Assembly (NCBI RefSeq): GCF_006770265.1
Contig: NZ_CP017194.1
Span: forward strand, 806,001-870,000
Direction: 5' to 3'
Origin: Lactococcus carnosus
Lineage (GTDB): Bacteria > Bacillota > Bacilli > Lactobacillales > Streptococcaceae
Length of the DNA stretch: 64,000 nucleotides
The notes beneath the pieces are model-generated. The model saw nothing but the letters and a program-made list of their open reading frames with translations. It searched no databases and was not told where the DNA came from. A program made the position numbers and the translations under genes. Shown here one piece after another: positions 1 to 10,519 of the stretch; within the stretch, counting starts at the first letter, position 1, and every line of letters starts with the position of its first letter.

Positions 1-2
1 TG

Positions 3-932
3 ATCGGATTTTTTATATATGGCTATCAACGTGGTAAGAGTAAAGCACCTGAAGGATTAAAAACGGAAAAATTTTCTGGTAAGAAACCTGCTTCAGGGGC
101 TATTAATATTTTAATTCTTGGTACAGACCAACGTGATTTTCAAAATACTGGTGATGCGCGAAGTGACTCCATTATGGTCATGCAGATTAATAGCAAAGAT
201 CACAAGGTCAAACTGGTCAGTTTTATGCGAGATACCCTCGTCTATCAACCAGGTGTTAGCCAATATGGTGCAGATACCAAGATTAATGTTGCCTATAATA
301 TCGGTGAACAAGATCATAATCAAGGTGCTGAATATATGCGTGAAGTCTTGAATAAAAATTTTGGCATCGATATTACTTATTACGCTTTGGTTAACTTTAA
401 CAGTTTTGCAACTGTTATCGACTCTCTCTACCCGATGGGCCTTAAAATAGATGCCCAATTTTCAACGGTTGATCAACAAAAAGTTGATTCAGTCAAAGTA
501 CCAGATGACTTGAATTGGACACCGACACATCAAGATCCAGTCCAGGTGATTAAAACGGGACCTCAGAAGATGGATGGTCGTACCTTACTTAACTATGCAA
601 GATTCCGTAAAGATGATGAGGGTGACTATGGTCGTACCAAACGCCAACAACAAGTGATGAAGGCCATCATGTCTGGTGTTAAAAATCCCTTAACTCTATT
701 TACAGGAAGTTCAGCCTTAGGAACGATAAAAGGTGTGACCTCGACTGACCTGACAAATTCATTTATGCTGACCAAAGCCCCACGCTTACTGTTTGATGCA
801 AGTAAGGGAATTGAAAGTCATACGGTTCCTGAAAATGGTGACTGGGTTGATGCAATGGATCAATATGGTGGCGCCGGTTTATTGATTGATTTTGATAAGT
901 ACCAAGCTAAATTAAAAGATCTTTTGGGATAA
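3..932 (+). CDS. LCP (LytR-CpsA-Psr) family wall-polymer transferase, 5' end outside window
   Basis: The open frame runs in from the window edge; its first whole codon is at base 3, so the N-terminus is missing. The visible start (IGFFIYGYQRGKSK) looks like the end of a membrane anchor. It is followed by the LCP core: ILILGTDQRD, SIMVMQI, VSFMRDTLV, and near the C-terminus LNYARFRKDDEGDYGRTKRQ, which carries the conserved arginines that bind the polyprenyl-pyrophosphate head group. Members of this family move teichoic acids or polysaccharides from undecaprenyl carriers onto peptidoglycan at the outer face of the membrane. A terminator follows directly. Internal ATGs near 174 are not the start, since the conserved core begins upstream of them. 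Confidence 0.9.
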   Translation: MGFFIYGYQRGKSKAPEGLKTEKFSGKKPASGAINILILGTDQRDFQNTGDARSDSIMVMQINSKDHKVKLVSFMRDTLVYQPGVSQYGADTKINVAYNIGEQDHNQGAEYMREVLNKNFGIDITYYALVNFNSFATVIDSLYPMGLKIDAQFSTVDQQKVDSVKVPDDLNWTPTHQDPVQVIKTGPQKMDGRTLLNYARFRKDDEGDYGRTKRQQQVMKAIMSGVKNPLTLFTGSSALGTIKGVTSTDLTNSFMLTKAPRLLFDASKGIESHTVPENGDWVDAMDQYGGAGLLIDFDKYQAKLKDLLG

Positions 933-941
933 ACAGCTATA

Positions 942-973
942 GAACCTGGTTTTTTTAGAATCAGGTTTTTTTG
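942..973 (+). terminator. Rho-independent terminator of the LCP gene
   Basis: AACCTG and CAGGTT arms flank a T/A-rich loop and are followed by a run of seven T, starting 10 nt after the stop codon. Confidence 0.75.
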
Positions 974-1006
974 TTCTCTAATGTACGAGGATAAACGGGT
1001 CTACTC

Positions 1007-1036
1007 TTGATTAATCTTATAACAAAATGGTAAAAT
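1007..1036 (+). promoter_or_regulatory. Probable promoter of the LacI-type regulator gene
   Basis: TTGATT, 18-nt spacer, TAAAAT preceded by TGG (extended -10). It lies about 85 nt upstream of the chosen start. Confidence 0.5.
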
Positions 1037-1121
1037 TAGAAAAGGTTTTGAAAAAATATAGAAAGGACCTGTACTAAAAGCGGTATTTTTTGTGCATTCG
1101 ACAAGGATTAGGTGGAAAAAT

Positions 1122-2162
1122 ATGGTATCAATTAAAGAAATTGCAAAATATACGGGTGCTAGTCCGACAACAGTATCAAATGTTATTCATGGACGAACTG
1201 GAAAAGTCTCGAAAGAAAAATTTCAACAAATACAAGAGGCACTTGAAAAATTTAACTACAGTGAGCAAATGGCTGGTCGAATCTTAGCCAATAATGGCTC
1301 AAGGATTATAGGCTTTATTATTCAAGATGACCTAGGTCTGGAAGCAATGGAGTTTAGCAACCCATATATCGGTGAGTTAACACAGGCGATTGAATATTAT
1401 ATTCGTAAGCAAGGTTATTATCTGATTTATCATCGCTCTAAATCATTCGACGAAAGTTTGAGAGTGATGCAATCATGGCAGATGGAAGGTGTGATCTTAT
1501 CTGGTGTACAACCAAATGAATTGGTCGCTTGGCATAAACATCTCAAAACACCTGCCGTTTTTTTAGATGCATTTGAGGATCAAACCTCGGATATTAAAGG
1601 AAAAATCTATAATGTTGGACTGGATGATCGGGCTGAAGCCAAAAAAATGACAGATTTTCTGATTACTGCTGGTCATACGGAAATCGCCTTCTTATCCCGA
1701 GGTGGTTCAGAGACTTGGCAAGGTGTAGATGCTAGTCGGCGAGATGGTGTTTTAGATGCACTGAAGCAGCATAAGTTGTCTTTAGATAAGTCAATAATTG
1801 GTATACCAGTTTTGATATCAGAATTTGAGGCATGGTTAGACGCCTTTATTTCTCGGGGATTTTATGGTAAAACTGCTTTGTTTTTTTCTTCTGATTTACT
1901 GGCATCTTATGCGCTTTCTCGCATTCAGCGTGCAGGTATCAAAATTCCCGAGGATATTTCCGTGGTTGGATTTGATGGGAATATCCTCAGTCAAGTTGCC
2001 TCGCCGAAATTAACCACGATATTTCAAGACTTAAGTTTAAAAGCGGATATGGCGATTACTCTGTTGTTCAAACAGATGAATCAGGATGTTATATCCGAGA
2101 ATAATGTCTTGATTAAAGGAGAACTGGTAGAGAGGGAAACGGTTAAGTACAGACAAGATTAA
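1122..2162 (+). CDS. LacI/GalR-family transcriptional regulator of the adjacent sugar cluster
   Basis: 346 aa from the ATG at 1122, which has an AGGTGG ribosome site; in-frame codons from 1092 would place the helix-turn-helix unusually far in. The N-terminus (MVSIKEIAKYTGASPTTVSN) is a standard LacI helix-turn-helix plus hinge. The rest is a periplasmic-binding-protein-like sugar sensor ending in the family's typical VVGFDG segment and its LTTIFQD-like continuation. It lies immediately upstream of, and codirectional with, a CUT1 transporter/DexB cluster whose promoter carries two LacI-type palindromes, so it is probably the local repressor with an oligosaccharide or sugar phosphate as inducer. 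The effector cannot be told from sequence. Confidence 0.88.
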   Translation: MVSIKEIAKYTGASPTTVSNVIHGRTGKVSKEKFQQIQEALEKFNYSEQMAGRILANNGSRIIGFIIQDDLGLEAMEFSNPYIGELTQAIEYYIRKQGYYLIYHRSKSFDESLRVMQSWQMEGVILSGVQPNELVAWHKHLKTPAVFLDAFEDQTSDIKGKIYNVGLDDRAEAKKMTDFLITAGHTEIAFLSRGGSETWQGVDASRRDGVLDALKQHKLSLDKSIIGIPVLISEFEAWLDAFISRGFYGKTALFFSSDLLASYALSRIQRAGIKIPEDISVVGFDGNILSQVASPKLTTIFQDLSLKADMAITLLFKQMNQDVISENNVLIKGELVERETVKYRQD

Positions 2163-2194
2163 CTTAACAACGCATAAAAAAAATTAAAATGATT

Positions 2195-2208
2195 TGAAAA
2201 CGCTTGCA
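2195..2208 (+). promoter_or_regulatory. Catabolite response element (cre) on the -35 of the sugar cluster
   Basis: TGAAAACGCTTGCA matches the CcpA consensus TGWAARCGYTWNCW at all 14 positions. It overlaps the -35 hexamer of the next promoter, a repressing position. Confidence 0.8.
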
Positions 2209-2232
2209 ATACAAAATTGAATATGCTATGAT
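2204..2232 (+). promoter_or_regulatory. Sigma-A promoter of the oligosaccharide transporter/DexB operon
   Basis: TTGCAA at 2204-2209, 17-nt spacer, TATGAT at 2227-2232. The predicted start near 2239 leaves a leader of about 180 nt before the lipoprotein gene. Confidence 0.75.
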
Positions 2233-2240
2233 TAGGTTGG

Positions 2241-2254
2241 GTGTTACGAAACAC
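2241..2254 (+). promoter_or_regulatory. Operator 1 for a LacI-type repressor
   Basis: GTGTTACGAAACAC, a palindrome with a central CG as in LacI-family operators, sits just downstream of the predicted transcription start. The identical 14-mer recurs at 2347-2360. Confidence 0.65.
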
Positions 2255-2341
2255 TTATTTTGTTTAAATTATGAAACAAAGTAAGTGCGGTTGATTAAGT
2301 CGACGCTTCAACCTTTTCTAATATCACTTTTATTTTTTCAA

Positions 2342-2365
2342 GTTAGGTGTTACGAAACACCTAAC
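2342..2365 (+). promoter_or_regulatory. Operator 2 (24-bp palindrome) for the same repressor
   Basis: The 14-mer of operator 1 is extended on both sides by GTTAG and CTAAC, giving a 24-bp near-perfect palindrome. Centres of the two operators are 106 bp apart, close to ten helical turns, which would suit DNA looping. It could also fold as an RNA hairpin in the leader. Confidence 0.6.
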
Positions 2366-2416
2366 GATTAATGTTAACTATTGCTTTAAATTGACTTGAA
2401 GAAGGAGAAATTCAAG

Positions 2417-4081
2417 ATGGCAACTTTTAAGAAAAAACTGATTTCAGGAATCATGTTGGGTGCAGCAGTTTTAGCTTTTGCAGCATGTGGTAAGAAAGAT
2501 GACAATGCGGAAACAACGACAGATGGTAAAACCATTATTACCTTAGGTCGGCAAACAGCTGTAGATCCTAAACTACCCAAAGGAGATACTTACAATTCAA
2601 ATGCTTATACGCGCGCAGTAGACAAAAAATTTAATATCAAAATAAAAGATAAATTTGAGGCTAATGGTGATGACTATAAACGGCAAGTTTCACTCGCAAT
2701 TGCTTCTGGAGATATACCTGACATGATGGTTGTCTCTCGTGATGAGATGAAGGAATTATATGATAATGATTTGATTGAAGATATGACAGCTGTCTATAAA
2801 GATACAGGCAGTAAAGCAATCAAAGATGCTTATGCGTCCTATAAAAATCGGCCGATTGAGGATGGTACATTTGATAAAAAACTGATGGGGCTACCTGCGA
2901 CTGCAGGAGACTTAGGACCATCTCTCTTCTGGGTTCGTGATGATTGGGCTCAAAAACTAGGTATTAAACTTGATGCAGATGGCAATGGCGCGATTACGAT
3001 GAATGAACTACATGATTTAGCCAAAACATTTGCTGAAAAAAATCCTGGAGGAACTGCTAAAAATACAGGAATCGCGATCGCACCCACAGTCGTTTCAGGA
3101 AGCTATGGCGGGTCAGGTTATTCAGCGATGGGGATCGGTGATGCGCTAGGCTCCCATCCAGGGTTTTGGATAAAAGGTGCAGATGGCAAAATAGTAAATG
3201 GGACTGTGACCAAAGAAACGAAAGATACTTTGACACTACTGAACAGTTGGTATAAAGAAGGTATTCTAGATAAACAATTTGGTACTAGAACTTGGGATGA
3301 TATTTCGGCCATGATGGTTAATGGTGAAACAGGTATTATATCCGGACCATGGCATATACCAGATTGGAACTTATTCCAAGCTAAAGAAAAAAATAAAGAC
3401 GTTAGTTTTAAAGCATATGCCCTTGAAAATGCACAAGGTAAAGTTGAAACAATCTTAAATAATCCGACAGGTAACTTTGTTGTGGTGCGTAAAGGCTTCA
3501 AAAAACCAGAATTAGCGATGAAAATCATTAATTTCATCTATGATGATATGAGAAATTCGCCAACAGCTGCAACTGACTATCCGGAGATAGCTGCCTATCA
3601 TGCAACAGCAGTTGATGGATCGACTCGTCCCTTTAACATTGAGATTAACCCAGCTACAGAACTTTTAGATACCGTATCGGATGCAAAAGCAGTTTTAGAT
3701 GGTCAAAAAACAGAAAATGATGTCAAATATCCAGATACGCGTAGCTTGATTAAAACGTTGCAAACTTATAGTAAAGACCCAGCTGCAGCAAAATCTACTG
3801 ATTGGGCAACTTATACGTCACGTATCTTTGGGGTGAATGATGTTCTGGTTAAAGTACGTAACGAAGGGTTATTAACAGAAATAGATTCACCATTCTTTGG
3901 CAATACAAAGACACTCGAAGAAAAAGGTGCCGACATGGACAAACTTCGTGAAGAAACGTTTATGAAAATGATTACAGGTGCAAAGCCATTGTCAGATTTT
4001 GATAATTTCGTTAAACAATGGAACAAACAAGGTGGTACACAAGTAACGCAAGAAGTCCAAAAAGCAGTTAATGCGAAATAA
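2417..4081 (+). CDS. Extracellular solute-binding lipoprotein of a CUT1 sugar ABC transporter (LplA/YtcQ-like)
   Basis: 554 aa from the ATG at 2417, preceded by GAAGGAG nine nt away; the in-frame ATG at 2396 lacks a site. A lipoprotein signal peptide with basic MATFKKKL start and hydrophobic core ends at the AFAAC lipobox (Cys 24). The long mature part (about 530 aa) with repeated aromatic and charged patches matches the large LplA/YtcQ group of binding proteins rather than short MalE types. It captures an oligosaccharide outside the membrane and hands it to the two permeases encoded next. Expression should follow the cre and palindromic operators upstream. The substrate is unknown; the downstream DexB suggests alpha-1,6-linked gluco-oligosaccharides (inference). 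Confidence 0.85.
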   Translation: MATFKKKLISGIMLGAAVLAFAACGKKDDNAETTTDGKTIITLGRQTAVDPKLPKGDTYNSNAYTRAVDKKFNIKIKDKFEANGDDYKRQVSLAIASGDIPDMMVVSRDEMKELYDNDLIEDMTAVYKDTGSKAIKDAYASYKNRPIEDGTFDKKLMGLPATAGDLGPSLFWVRDDWAQKLGIKLDADGNGAITMNELHDLAKTFAEKNPGGTAKNTGIAIAPTVVSGSYGGSGYSAMGIGDALGSHPGFWIKGADGKIVNGTVTKETKDTLTLLNSWYKEGILDKQFGTRTWDDISAMMVNGETGIISGPWHIPDWNLFQAKEKNKDVSFKAYALENAQGKVETILNNPTGNFVVVRKGFKKPELAMKIINFIYDDMRNSPTAATDYPEIAAYHATAVDGSTRPFNIEINPATELLDTVSDAKAVLDGQKTENDVKYPDTRSLIKTLQTYSKDPAAAKSTDWATYTSRIFGVNDVLVKVRNEGLLTEIDSPFFGNTKTLEEKGADMDKLREETFMKMITGAKPLSDFDNFVKQWNKQGGTQVTQEVQKAVNAK

Positions 4082-4109
4082 AAAAAGTAATGTTAGGATT
4101 GGAGGAAAA

Positions 4110-5063
4110 ATGGTGATTGATAAAGACACACAGGTAGTATCTAGCCAACCAGTAAAAAAGAAGGAGCGGAGTAGTCGAGAACGAAAAAATCAACTTATGT
4201 TTCATTTGATGATGATTCCAGGTATCTTATTTCTGATTGTTTTCACCTATGTCCCCATGGCGGGGATTGTCATGGCATTTCAAAATTATATACCTGCAAA
4301 AGGTCTAACGGGTTCTGCATGGGTTGGCTTCACACACTTTCAACGCCTATTTTCCCTTCCAGATATCGGGCTCTTGTTTAGAAATACAATCGTGATTGCC
4401 CTGGGTAAAATTATCATTGGGACAATCCTCTCGATTGTCTTTGCTATCTTGCTAAATGAAATCCGTGTCATGTTTCTAAAAAAATCTGTTCAAACGATTG
4501 TTTATCTTCCCCATTTTCTATCGTGGGTCGTCTTGTCAGCAGTCGTCATGAACATGTTTAATTTGGATGGTTCAATTACACAGATATTAAATTCAATTGG
4601 TCTTAAAGACTTGAACTTTCTAGGCTCAAATAAACTCTTCCAGCCTTTACTCATCGGAACAGATGTTTGGAAGGAATTTGGGTATAGCTCAGTTGTCTAT
4701 CTTGCTGCTATTACCTCTATTGACCCAGGCTTGTATGAAGCAGCATCTATAGATGGTGCAACTTGGTTTAAGAAAGTATGGCATGTGACCCTACCAGGTA
4801 TGATGACAATCATTCTATTATTAGCAATCATGAATCTACCGAATATTTTAAACGCTGGATTTGACCAAGTTTATAACTTGTATTCACCTATGGTATACGA
4901 ATCAGGTGATATTTTAGATACCTATGTGTACCGAGTTGGCTTAATCGGCCGCCAGTACTCGTTTGGTACTGCTGTAGGCCTATTCAAAGCGCTAATCGGT
5001 GCAGTCTTGATGATCGGTGCAAATGAGATTGCTGGTCATTATACTGACCGTAAAATGTTTTAG
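4110..5063 (+). CDS. CUT1 ABC transporter permease, LplB-like
   Basis: 317 aa from the ATG at 4110 with GGAGG five nt upstream; an in-frame ATG at 4071 overlaps the lipoprotein gene and has no site. Six hydrophobic segments are visible, starting with LMFHLMMIPGILFLIVFTYV. The cytoplasmic EAA loop reads YEAASIDGATWFKKVWHVTL, the docking site for the transport ATPase. No ATPase gene is present in the cluster, so the partner is presumably a shared MsmK-type protein encoded elsewhere. It pairs with the next permease to form the membrane channel. Confidence 0.9.
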   Translation: MVIDKDTQVVSSQPVKKKERSSRERKNQLMFHLMMIPGILFLIVFTYVPMAGIVMAFQNYIPAKGLTGSAWVGFTHFQRLFSLPDIGLLFRNTIVIALGKIIIGTILSIVFAILLNEIRVMFLKKSVQTIVYLPHFLSWVVLSAVVMNMFNLDGSITQILNSIGLKDLNFLGSNKLFQPLLIGTDVWKEFGYSSVVYLAAITSIDPGLYEAASIDGATWFKKVWHVTLPGMMTIILLLAIMNLPNILNAGFDQVYNLYSPMVYESGDILDTYVYRVGLIGRQYSFGTAVGLFKALIGAVLMIGANEIAGHYTDRKMF

Positions 5064-5077
5064 AGCAGGAGGGACTC

Positions 5078-5959
5078 ATGAAAGAAAAATTAAATGCAAG
5101 AATCATCATTATCTATACACTTGTGATTTTGCTAGGCTTGGTATGTCTCTTACCACTTTGGAACATCGTTGCCATCTCCTTATCTGGACCAGCAGCAGTA
5201 GCAGGTAATAAAGTTGGCCTTATACCAGTTGATTTGACATTTGGTGCCTATGAAAAAATCATGAGCGATGGCCAATTTTGGCGGTCGTTTGGGATCTCTG
5301 TGCTACGGGTTGCCATTACGCTTGCTCTAAATCTTGTCCTCATCGTCTTGATGGCCTATCCATTAGCAAAAAGTAAACGGGTCTTTAGAGGTCGGACACT
5401 TTATATGAATCTCATGATCTTTGCGATGTTGTTCAATGGGGGGATGATTCCAACCTATTTAGTTGTTAAACAATTGGGACTACTAAATACGATTTGGGCC
5501 TTAATCTTACCAGGTGCTGTACCGATTTTCTCAGTTATATTGGTTATGAATTTCTTTAGAGGCATTCCAAAGGCCTTAGAAGAAGCAGCGATTATTGATG
5601 GGGCAACACCGCTACAAGTTTTATTTCAAGTCTTCATCCCGATTTCCTTACCATCACTTGCTACTGTCTCCCTCTTCTCTATTGTTGGGACATGGAATGA
5701 TTTTATGGGTGGTTTGATCTATATTACAAAAGCAAAAGATTATCCATTGATGACCTATATCCAAGCCTTGAATGTCAACATTGCAGATGCAATCAAAAAT
5801 AATGCATCAGCTGAACAAATTGCTAATCTTGCTCAGTTATCAGATAAGAATCTGAATGCAGCAAAGATCATGGTGGCAATTATTCCGCTGTTGCTGATTT
5901 ATCCAATGTTGCAAAAATACTTTGTAACTGGTATGGTTGTAGGTTCTGTTAAGGAATAA
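5078..5959 (+). CDS. CUT1 ABC transporter permease, LplC/YtcP-like
   Basis: 293 aa, starting 14 nt after the previous stop behind AGCAGGAGG. Six membrane segments begin with IIIIYTLVILLGLVCLLPLW. The EAA loop is EEAAIIDGATPLQVLFQVFI. It is the second half of the heterodimeric sugar channel. Tight spacing with its partner shows cotranscription and probable coupled translation. Confidence 0.9.
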   Translation: MKEKLNARIIIIYTLVILLGLVCLLPLWNIVAISLSGPAAVAGNKVGLIPVDLTFGAYEKIMSDGQFWRSFGISVLRVAITLALNLVLIVLMAYPLAKSKRVFRGRTLYMNLMIFAMLFNGGMIPTYLVVKQLGLLNTIWALILPGAVPIFSVILVMNFFRGIPKALEEAAIIDGATPLQVLFQVFIPISLPSLATVSLFSIVGTWNDFMGGLIYITKAKDYPLMTYIQALNVNIADAIKNNASAEQIANLAQLSDKNLNAAKIMVAIIPLLLIYPMLQKYFVTGMVVGSVKE

Positions 5960-5982
5960 GCGCATAATGAAAGAAGTAGCAT

Positions 5983-6600
5983 ATGACAAATTTATTTTCC
6001 TATGACGGTCTGATTTATAAGACGGGAACTAAAATTTTCCAACTTTTAGTCCTTAATATCCTTTACTTGGTGACTTGCCTACCACTCATCACCATTGGGG
6101 CGGCAAATACAGCACTAGCAGCTGCCACCATGAAGATGATTGAGGGAAAAGAGGGGAATGTTGCAGTAGATTACTTACATGCCTTTATCAGTAATTTTAA
6201 AATGGCAACCTATTTCAATTTATTATTTGGCGTGATTAACGTCTTGGTACTCCTAAATTATTTGTTTGCAGGTGCAGTCAGTAGTCCTCTTCGTCCGTTT
6301 GTCTATTTTTCCTTGGGCCTAGCAGGGCTGATAAGTCTTGTAGGTATGACTTTTATCTATCCTTACATCGCTCGATTTGATGATGATATCAGGACAACGA
6401 TTAAAAATACCAGCTTACTGATACTGAAACACGGTAAGTTATCATTTTTGATTTTACTAGTTGCCATTGTGCCAGTTTTACTAGCAATACTGTCACCATT
6501 ACTTATGGTATTTTCAATCTATATTTCAGCATTTATCGGATTTGCCTTGCTAACCTATCTCAAAAGTTTGTTACTCTTATCGATTTACAAACAGTATTGA
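5983..6600 (+). CDS. DUF624 (YesL-like) membrane protein
   Basis: 205 aa. Opens with a short LFSYDGLIYKTGTKIF segment and then hydrophobic stretches including LLVLNILYLVTCLPLITIG, the pattern of the DUF624/YesL family. Those proteins are typically encoded beside LplABC-type sugar transporters in Firmicutes; no biochemical role is established that I can cite. It has five to six predicted membrane segments. The gene lies 23 nt after the permease and has only a weak ribosome site (AAAGAAG). A transporter accessory role is inference from context. Confidence 0.75.
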   Translation: MTNLFSYDGLIYKTGTKIFQLLVLNILYLVTCLPLITIGAANTALAAATMKMIEGKEGNVAVDYLHAFISNFKMATYFNLLFGVINVLVLLNYLFAGAVSSPLRPFVYFSLGLAGLISLVGMTFIYPYIARFDDDIRTTIKNTSLLILKHGKLSFLILLVAIVPVLLAILSPLLMVFSIYISAFIGFALLTYLKSLLLLSIYKQY

Positions 6601-6649
6601 CTTGCTTAAAAATGATGCTAGTATAGTAATAAAGCAAATAGCACCATAG

Positions 6650-8278
<1,629 letters not shown>

Positions 8279-8279
8279 A

Positions 8280-8298
8280 CCGAGTAATCGGTTTTTTT
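8280..8298 (+). terminator. Short terminator after dexB
   Basis: CCGA-GTAA-TCGG followed by seven T. The stem is only 4 bp, so efficiency may be modest. Confidence 0.6.
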
Positions 8299-8391
8299 CA
8301 TACTCGTCAAGTTTGCATGACATACCCAGTCAATTTATGGTTACCTTAAGTCTTTTCCTATAAAATAGTGTAAAATAAATAAAAAGAGCGG

Positions 8392-8410
8392 TTACCCCGA
8401 CATGGGGTAA
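8392..8410 (+). repeat. Perfect inverted repeat in front of ciaR
   Basis: TTACCCC, 5-nt spacer GACAT, GGGGTAA: a perfect 7-bp inverted repeat 22 nt before the ciaR start. It may be an operator or a leader hairpin next to the AAAAGGAAG ribosome site. There is no T run, so it is not a terminator. Confidence 0.5.
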
Positions 8411-8432
8411 ATTAGAAAAGGAAGACAGGCCG

Positions 8433-9104
8433 ATGATTAAAATATTATTAGTGGAAGATGACATTTCTCTATCTAATTCAGTGTATGATTTCTTGGAGAA
8501 CTTTGCGGATGTTGTCCAAGTATTCGATGGTGACGAGGGATTATACGAGGCAGAAATGAATATCTATGATATTATTTTATTAGACCTCATGTTACCTGAA
8601 AAAAATGGCTTTGAAGTGCTGTCAGAACTGCGACAAAAAGGGATTAAGACGCCTGTTTTGATCATGACAGCAAAAGAGAGTATCGATGACAAAATCCATG
8701 GATTTGATATTGGTGCTGATGATTACCTAACTAAACCCTTTTACTTAGACGAATTAAAGGCAAGAATTCAAGTATTACTCAAACGTTATGGTAAAATTGA
8801 AGATACGTCAACCATTAAATATGATGATACCTTGGTAGTTAATACGGCCAACAATCGTGTGACCATATCCGGAGAAACAGTTGAGATTTTAGGTAAAGAA
8901 TTCGACCTCTTACTCTATTTCTTGCAGAATCGAAATGTTATCTTACCTAAAGAGCAAATATTTGATCGAATTTGGGGGTTTGACAGCGATACGACGGTTA
9001 CGGTAGTTGAAGTTTACATGTCTAAACTGCGTAAGAAATTAAAAGGGACGAAGTTCGCAGAAAACTTGTCAACCCTACGTAATGTCGGCTATATTCTAAG
9101 ATAA
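8433..9104 (+). CDS. ciaR: OmpR-family response regulator, CiaR type
   Basis: 223 aa. Receiver domain with [10 protein letters not shown], the phospho-acceptor Asp near residue 51 in [17 protein letters not shown], conserved T/K residues in LIMTAKES and [16 protein letters not shown]. The C-terminal winged helix includes [20 protein letters not shown] and [20 protein letters not shown]. These stretches match streptococcal CiaR closely, where the system controls envelope stress, competence and beta-lactam tolerance. The kinase follows 22 nt later. The pneumococcal CiaR target (direct repeat of TTTAAG) is not evident upstream, so autoregulation cannot be claimed. Confidence 0.85.
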   Translation: MIKILLVEDDISLSNSVYDFLENFADVVQVFDGDEGLYEAEMNIYDIILLDLMLPEKNGFEVLSELRQKGIKTPVLIMTAKESIDDKIHGFDIGADDYLTKPFYLDELKARIQVLLKRYGKIEDTSTIKYDDTLVVNTANNRVTISGETVEILGKEFDLLLYFLQNRNVILPKEQIFDRIWGFDSDTTVTVVEVYMSKLRKKLKGTKFAENLSTLRNVGYILR

Positions 9105-9126
9105 CGAGTCTGTTTAGGAGGAAAAT

Positions 9127-10467
9127 GTGAGAAAGTTGTTAAAGCACCGAAAAAAGATGAGTCGGCTTATCTTTAAATTTGACCTCAAGACATTTTTCCA
9201 CTTTTTTGTCGTCTTTACGATTATCTTTGGTGCATTGACATTAATCATTTTACAAACATTAACAACTGGTATCTATAAAACAACAGATGAAACAATAGGT
9301 AGACTATCCAAAAATCCACTTGTCTTACTAAGCTTAGCTTCCCGTGATAATTCGGATAGTAGTTCTCTTTATCAAGTAGATAATTTCGATGACCCCATCT
9401 TGTCAGATTCACCAAGTGTTGCCCCTAATCAGACAGTGGTCTTATATGATAAAAACGGTAGGGTGCTAAATGCAAAGTCAGATATTACCTCAACTACGCT
9501 GTCTTCAAATTTAAAGTTTAGCAAGGCTAATCTATCTAAAATTACAACAGTAACCATGAAGACGACAACTGGAGAAACCCTACTTTATCGAACACGACTG
9601 TTTAAGGTCTCTTTTGACAAGCGGATTACGACAAATATTACCTATATTCAACTCTTCGTAAATGTCAATCAACTTTCTGAAAGTCTTGCACGTAGTCAGT
9701 TCATTATCATGACAACGATGATTAGTTTTTGGTTAATTTCCCTATTTGCCAGCATCTACCTGGCGCATTGGTCACAAAAACCAGTTCTGATTGCTTATGA
9801 AAAACAAAAGAATTTTGTTGAGAATGCCAGTCATGAACTCAGAACGCCCTTAGCCATTTTACAAAATCGCTTAGAATTACTCTTTCAAAGACCAACAGCT
9901 ACCATCATTGATCAAAGTGAAAATATCTCCCAGAGTTTGGCAGAAGTTCGGAATATGCGCATACTGACATCTAACTTACTTAATCTTGCCAAAAGAGATG
10001 ATGGATTAAAGGTTGAATTGAGTGATATTGACCATACCTATTTCGAAGCAATATTTGAGAATTATCAGTTGCTTGCTGAAAATTCGCAAAAACACTTTTC
10101 AAGTAATGTTGCCCTCAAAGGATCTGTTAAGCTAGATGAAAGTCTGATTAGACAGGTTTTAACGATTTTATTTGATAATGCGGTCAAGTATTCTGACCCA
10201 GATAGTGACATTTCGATGACTGTTGAGAAATTTGGTCAAAATTTGACTATCACGACAGCTGACAATGGCTATGGGATTTCAGATGATGACAAAAAGAAAA
10301 TATTTGATCGTTTTTATCGTGTGGATAAAGCTCGGACACGTCAAAAGGGTGGCTTTGGTCTAGGACTATCGCTAGCCAAGCAAATTATTGATGCCTGTGG
10401 TGGCAGGCTTGAAGTCCTAGACAATCAGCCCAAAGGAACAAAGTTCATCATCAAATTAAAAGTCTAA
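9127..10467 (+). CDS. ciaH: Membrane sensor histidine kinase, CiaH type
   Basis: 446 aa from a GTG at 9127, directly behind AGGAGG; the overlapping ATG at 9125 runs into a stop. Two membrane segments (about residues 22-45 and 190-212) enclose an extracellular sensor domain of about 145 aa. The dimerisation box KNFVENASHELRTPLAIL has the phospho-accepting His near residue 236. The ATPase domain has LFDNAVKYSD (N box), DNGYGISDDD (G1) and GGFGLGLSLAKQI (G2). It should phosphorylate the CiaR-like partner encoded just upstream. Confidence 0.87.
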   Translation: MRKLLKHRKKMSRLIFKFDLKTFFHFFVVFTIIFGALTLIILQTLTTGIYKTTDETIGRLSKNPLVLLSLASRDNSDSSSLYQVDNFDDPILSDSPSVAPNQTVVLYDKNGRVLNAKSDITSTTLSSNLKFSKANLSKITTVTMKTTTGETLLYRTRLFKVSFDKRITTNITYIQLFVNVNQLSESLARSQFIIMTTMISFWLISLFASIYLAHWSQKPVLIAYEKQKNFVENASHELRTPLAILQNRLELLFQRPTATIIDQSENISQSLAEVRNMRILTSNLLNLAKRDDGLKVELSDIDHTYFEAIFENYQLLAENSQKHFSSNVALKGSVKLDESLIRQVLTILFDNAVKYSDPDSDISMTVEKFGQNLTITTADNGYGISDDDKKKIFDRFYRVDKARTRQKGGFGLGLSLAKQIIDACGGRLEVLDNQPKGTKFIIKLKV

Positions 10468-10519
10468 ATTAGCTATCGAAATTAGCTATTGATAGTAGCA
10501 AAAGAAGGGAGTCATCAAC

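Noticed and set aside
8340-8376. CiaR-type TTTAAG direct repeat before ciaR
   Set aside because: Only one imperfect half (CTTAAG) is present; spacing to a second copy fails.
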